DNA from: JAWOGN01 sp046496815 | GTDB taxonomy: Bacteria > Desulfobacterota > DSM-4660 > Desulfatiglandales > Desulfatiglandaceae | DNA length: 16,064 bases | Reading direction: 5' to 3' | Assembly (NCBI GenBank): GCA_046496815.1 | Contig: JAWOGN010000330.1 | Coordinates: 1 to 16,064 of the forward strand | Shown: positions 13,880 to 16,064 of the stretch, in pieces | How the letters are laid out: each line of letters begins with the position of its first letter | How positions within the stretch are numbered: position 1 is the first letter of the stretch | The notes under the pieces: generated by a model | Databases searched by the model: none | Seen by the model: only the letters and a program-made list of their open reading frames with translations | What the model was told of the DNA's origin: nothing | Program-made: the position numbers and the translations under genes

Positions 13880-13897
13880 GAGCACAAGCTCATAATA
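13874..13897. promoter_or_regulatory. Ten-base-arm palindrome over the -10, probable autoregulatory operator
   Basis: TATTATGAGC and GCTCATAATA are perfect complements separated by ACAA. The site covers the -10 element and predicted start, and ends 10 bases before the DUF134 ATG. Position and symmetry fit a repressor operator; the helix-turn-helix protein encoded next is the obvious candidate ligand. Confidence 0.75.
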
Positions 13898-13907
13898 GGA
13901 AATTAAC

Positions 13908-14246
13908 ATGCCGAGACCTCGAAAACTCAGATTTGTCCAAGGCCCTCCCATTGCGGATGCCTTTCATCCCAATCGGATGTCTCCCTGGGGGGAAAAAGAG
14001 GTTTTTTTGCCGATTGAAGGTCTCGAAGCCATAAAATTGAGCGATTTTCAAGGACTGGATCAAGAGACGGCGGCGGGAATGATGAACGTCTCACGCCAGA
14101 CCTTTGGAAGAATATTGGCAGAGGCGCGCGCCATCGTGGCCGACGCCCTTGTCACAGGAAAAGTCCTGAGAATCGAGGGTGGGCACTTCGACATGCCGCC
14201 CAGAGGAAGAGGAAGACACCGCCGCGGTTGGGGCGGTGGATTCTGA
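13908..14246 (+). CDS. DUF134-family helix-turn-helix regulator
   Basis: A 112-residue DUF134 protein. It begins with MPRPRK and has the family's PxGxxxxEVFLPIEGLEAIKLSDFQGL segment (about 26-50). A sigma-70 region-4-like helix-turn-helix follows at about 50-78 (LDQETAAGMMNVSRQTFGRIL), then a short strand ending KVLRIEGG. The last 16 residues are Gly/Arg-rich (RGRGRHRRGWGGGF), like the two small proteins encoded downstream. The ATG follows a TAGGA ribosome binding site by eight bases. From family knowledge, DUF134 genes usually travel with DUF5320 genes and with NifX/NifB-like cofactor proteins and Mrp-type ATPases; only DUF5320 is present here. It probably represses its own promoter through the palindrome at 13874-13897. 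Confidence 0.87.
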   Translation: MPRPRKLRFVQGPPIADAFHPNRMSPWGEKEVFLPIEGLEAIKLSDFQGLDQETAAGMMNVSRQTFGRILAEARAIVADALVTGKVLRIEGGHFDMPPRGRGRHRRGWGGGF

Positions 14247-14262
14247 AAGGAGGTGAATCGTT

Positions 14263-14532
14263 ATGCCGGGATTTAATGGAACAGGGCCTTTGGGCGCCGG
14301 CCCGATGACGGGATGGGGTCGAGGCTACTGCAACCCTTCCGGGAGCGCGTTTGCTCCCGTGTATGGGCGGAGCCCATCCTACGCGCGAAGTACCGGTCTC
14401 AGCCGAGGGTTCGCTCAGACGCGTGGCTCAAGGACGGGATTCGGACCGGGTCCGGGCCGTGGGTATGGCCGAGGCTTTGGTCGGCGCGGGTTCTATCCCG
14501 CTTCAGCAAGGGGGTATGGCCCTGCCTATTGA
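14263..14532 (+). CDS. DUF5320-like Gly/Arg-rich small protein, without coiled-coil
   Basis: An 89-residue protein with the family start MPGFNGTGPLGAGPMTG followed by WGRGYC. The rest is rich in Gly, Arg, Ser and Tyr (GRGYGRGFGRRGF). An AAAGGAGGT ribosome binding site lies seven bases before the ATG, and the gene begins 16 bases after the DUF134 stop, so it is in the same operon. It aligns with its downstream paralogue up to YGPAY, then stops; the paralogue continues with a coiled-coil. The sequence after its TGA does not resemble that coil in any frame, so this looks like a short form rather than a recent nonsense mutation. The single conserved Cys (position 23) might bind a metal or form a disulfide. 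Function is unknown. Confidence 0.78.
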   Translation: MPGFNGTGPLGAGPMTGWGRGYCNPSGSAFAPVYGRSPSYARSTGLSRGFAQTRGSRTGFGPGPGRGYGRGFGRRGFYPASARGYGPAY

Positions 14533-14618
14533 CGGGTCGGGGCCCGGGAACGGCTCAAAATGCCATTCATTAAAACACGAATCCAGTATTCATAATTTTT
14601 GGAAGGAGGTGAACGAAC

Positions 14619-14990
14619 ATGCCAGGATTGGATGGAACAGGACCCATGGGAGGCGGCCCGATGACCGGGGGAGGCAGAGGCCTCTGCGGACCCTACGGGA
14701 GATCTTATGCCGGTTGGGGTTATGGTCGAGGGCGAGCCTTCAGAGGGGGGGGTGGCCCGGGGTTCGGTTGGGGCCGCGGATACGGAAGAGGTTTCGCAGG
14801 ACGCGGATATTATCCGCCTCAGGGAGCGTGGTACGGGCCCGCCTATGCAGCGCCGTACGGAAGCCCTTACGCCATGAACCCTGAAGACGAGGCCAGGTCT
14901 CTGAAGAATGAAGCCGACTTTCTCAAAGGCGAAATTGATGCGATCAATAAACGCATCGAGGAGCTTGAGTCGGAATCCGCCGCGTCATAA
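14619..14990 (+). CDS. DUF5320 Gly/Arg-rich protein with C-terminal coiled-coil
   Basis: A 123-residue protein starting MPGLDGTGPMGGGPMTG, then GGRGLC. Residues about 25-80 are low-complexity Gly/Arg/Tyr (GRGRAF, GWGRGYGRGFAGRGYY), followed by MNPEDEARSLKNEADFLK and a heptad-like helix to the end (about 85-120), predicted to form a coiled-coil. This is the typical DUF5320 layout. An AAGGAGGTG ribosome binding site lies seven bases before the ATG. It lies 86 bases after its short paralogue; the similar start region and ribosome binding site point to tandem duplication. It ends the DUF134 operon as seen here. Function is unknown; the family is found in anaerobes near nitrogenase-cofactor-like proteins. 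Confidence 0.85.
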   Translation: MPGLDGTGPMGGGPMTGGGRGLCGPYGRSYAGWGYGRGRAFRGGGGPGFGWGRGYGRGFAGRGYYPPQGAWYGPAYAAPYGSPYAMNPEDEARSLKNEADFLKGEIDAINKRIEELESESAAS

Positions 14991-15005
14991 AACTCGGAGC
15001 ACTTG

Positions 15006-15062
15006 ATCCTTCAGACCTCCGGCCCATTTCTGAACGAATTGGAGCCGGAGGCCTCTCAGGAT
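15006..15062. repeat. Long imperfect stem-loop after the DUF5320 gene
   Basis: CCTCCGGC (15016-15023) and GCCGGAGG (15044-15051) form an 8-bp perfect stem with a 20-base loop. An outer ATCCT (15006-15010) and AGGAT (15058-15062) extend it with an internal loop. It begins 16 bases after the DUF5320 stop. No T-tract follows on the plus strand, so it is more likely a 3'-end stabiliser or Rho-associated structure. No gene is seen between 14991 and 15206. Confidence 0.5.
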
Positions 15063-15206
15063 GGGTCCAAGCGTAGAAGAGCGTAGGAAGGAGAACCTTT
15101 TGCCGTCAGCCGAGCCGGGTCCACGCAGGATCGTCTTGGCTAAGGTGGATGGTTCCGTCAATAAGCGGCCTTGCTTCTCTTTTGATAGTTCAGCCCTTTA
15201 CCGATA

Positions 15207-16058
15207 TCACCGCACCTGATAGCCGACCACCCGGTTATCAAAAAAAGTCGGGATTAAAAGGAGTTTCTTTGAGGGAATAAACTCAAGATCGGCAGCGTTA
15301 ATCTTCTGTTTGGTCGTATCGATCAAAACGACCGGCGATTTACCTTTTTCAATCACCTGGGTTTTACCCCGCCAATCACTGACAATATATCTTTCGTCGG
15401 CGAGTTGCTTCAGGCCGTCGATACCGCCCGTGTGTTTTATCAACTCATTAATATTCTTGGAGTTCGTATCAATGCTGAACAACCCATCCGCGGTGCCGAC
15501 CAGGAGCGCACCACCACTCATGAGTAATCCGTTGGGTGCTTTTTGTTGCAAGATCATAAACAACTCAATTTCACCTTTTTGGATGGCGTACAACGCATTG
15601 ACGTGCATATCCGTGATATATACCGTACCCTTTTGATCGATGGCGATATCGTTTAGAAATTTTGCCCCTTGGGCATGCCAGGTTTCCTTTTTTTTGCCGG
15701 AAGTAATATCAATGGCGTGGACTTGGTCAATGTCCGTCACATACAAGGTATTCTGAAAAATTCCCATACCCTTGGGTGCATTCAATCCGGTTACCCAGCG
15801 CAGCTTTTTGATAGTGCCGTCCAGATTTATCTGGGAGATAAACCCCTGACCGTTTTTTTCGGTCGGTTTCCCGGCAATATTGGCTACATAAATAACCTGA
15901 TGCACCGCATCATACATGACCGATTCGGGCACCATCAGCTCTCGAGGTGTTTCCCATAATTGTTTCGCAACAGGGCTGGCGGCCACTTTTTGAGCAGCAA
16001 CCGGACCCGCAACCAGGAAAAGGATTAAAATGCAACGTATTCTCACTCGTTTTTTCAT
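15207..16058 (-). CDS. Exported SMP-30/gluconolactonase-like beta-propeller protein
   Basis: A 283-residue protein with a signal peptide: basic start MKKRVRIR, hydrophobic core ILILFLVAG, likely cleavage after VAA near residue 22. The rest is a six-bladed propeller of the SMP-30/gluconolactonase/LRE type, with repeated strands such as NTLYVTD, GTVYITDM and ERYIVSDW. Residues matching the divalent-metal and substrate site are present: Glu in VPESV (about 45), Asn in FLNDIAID (about 136), Asn in APNGLL (about 176) and Asp in GIDGL (about 214). A lactonase or other ester-hydrolase activity in the periplasm is possible, but the family is broad. The first start in frame is a GTG at 16061, directly followed by an ATG at 16058, which is preferred. 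The upstream region lies outside the window. Confidence 0.8.
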   Translation of the reverse strand: MKKRVRIRCILILFLVAGPVAAQKVAASPVAKQLWETPRELMVPESVMYDAVHQVIYVANIAGKPTEKNGQGFISQINLDGTIKKLRWVTGLNAPKGMGIFQNTLYVTDIDQVHAIDITSGKKKETWHAQGAKFLNDIAIDQKGTVYITDMHVNALYAIQKGEIELFMILQQKAPNGLLMSGGALLVGTADGLFSIDTNSKNINELIKHTGGIDGLKQLADERYIVSDWRGKTQVIEKGKSPVVLIDTTKQKINAADLEFIPSKKLLLIPTFFDNRVVGYQVR

Positions 16059-16064
16059 CACAAT

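Noticed and set aside
14351..14884. 177-codon plus-strand frame spanning both DUF5320 genes
   Set aside because: It is out of frame with two genes that have strong ribosome binding sites and family motifs; GC-rich repeats leave stops rare in this frame.

Overview
The window looks like chromosomal DNA of an anaerobic deltaproteobacterium (Desulfobacterota; a sulfate reducer or syntroph). That assignment is an inference. It rests on a large NAD-glutamate dehydrogenase next to a sigma-54 two-component pair, a DUF134 regulator with DUF5320 Gly/Arg-rich small proteins, and moderate GC. No rRNA, tRNA, CRISPR array, integrase or insertion sequence was seen.

Left edge (1-547): the first 28 codons of an AAA_14/DUF4143-type ATPase run off the window on the minus strand. 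Nearby, on the plus strand, is a frameshifted 3' remnant that appears to belong to the same family. A GC-rich hairpin then precedes a minus-strand membrane-anchored metallophosphoesterase (548-1759).

Centre left (1760-8951): a divergent intergenic region leads into a GAF-type histidine kinase and an NtrC-class sigma-54 response regulator (2097-5203). The next gap holds a near-perfect -24/-12 sigma-54 promoter (5368-5383), with a direct repeat and an inverted repeat upstream where enhancer sites would be expected. Downstream lie a small protein made of two Cys4 modules and then a roughly 115-kDa-class NAD-glutamate dehydrogenase. The simplest reading is that the two-component pair controls the small protein and glutamate catabolism through this promoter.

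Centre right (8949-13616): a DUF192 exported protein is divergent from a 1038-residue protein. That protein has a zinc ribbon, a degenerate kinase domain (pseudokinase), one membrane segment, a trypsin-like protease with an intact triad, and a long helical TPR-like tail. The space between the two genes has two adjacent palindromes and mirror-image promoter candidates. A convergent HAD-family hydrolase follows.

Right (13560-16064): a DUF134 helix-turn-helix regulator has a 10-bp-arm palindrome over its -10 element and a weaker copy 53 bp upstream. It is followed by two tandem DUF5320-like Gly/Arg-rich proteins with strong ribosome binding sites. The dinitrogenase-cofactor (NifX/NifB-like) and Mrp-type partners often seen with this module are absent here. 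An exported SMP-30/gluconolactonase-like beta-propeller protein closes the window on the minus strand.
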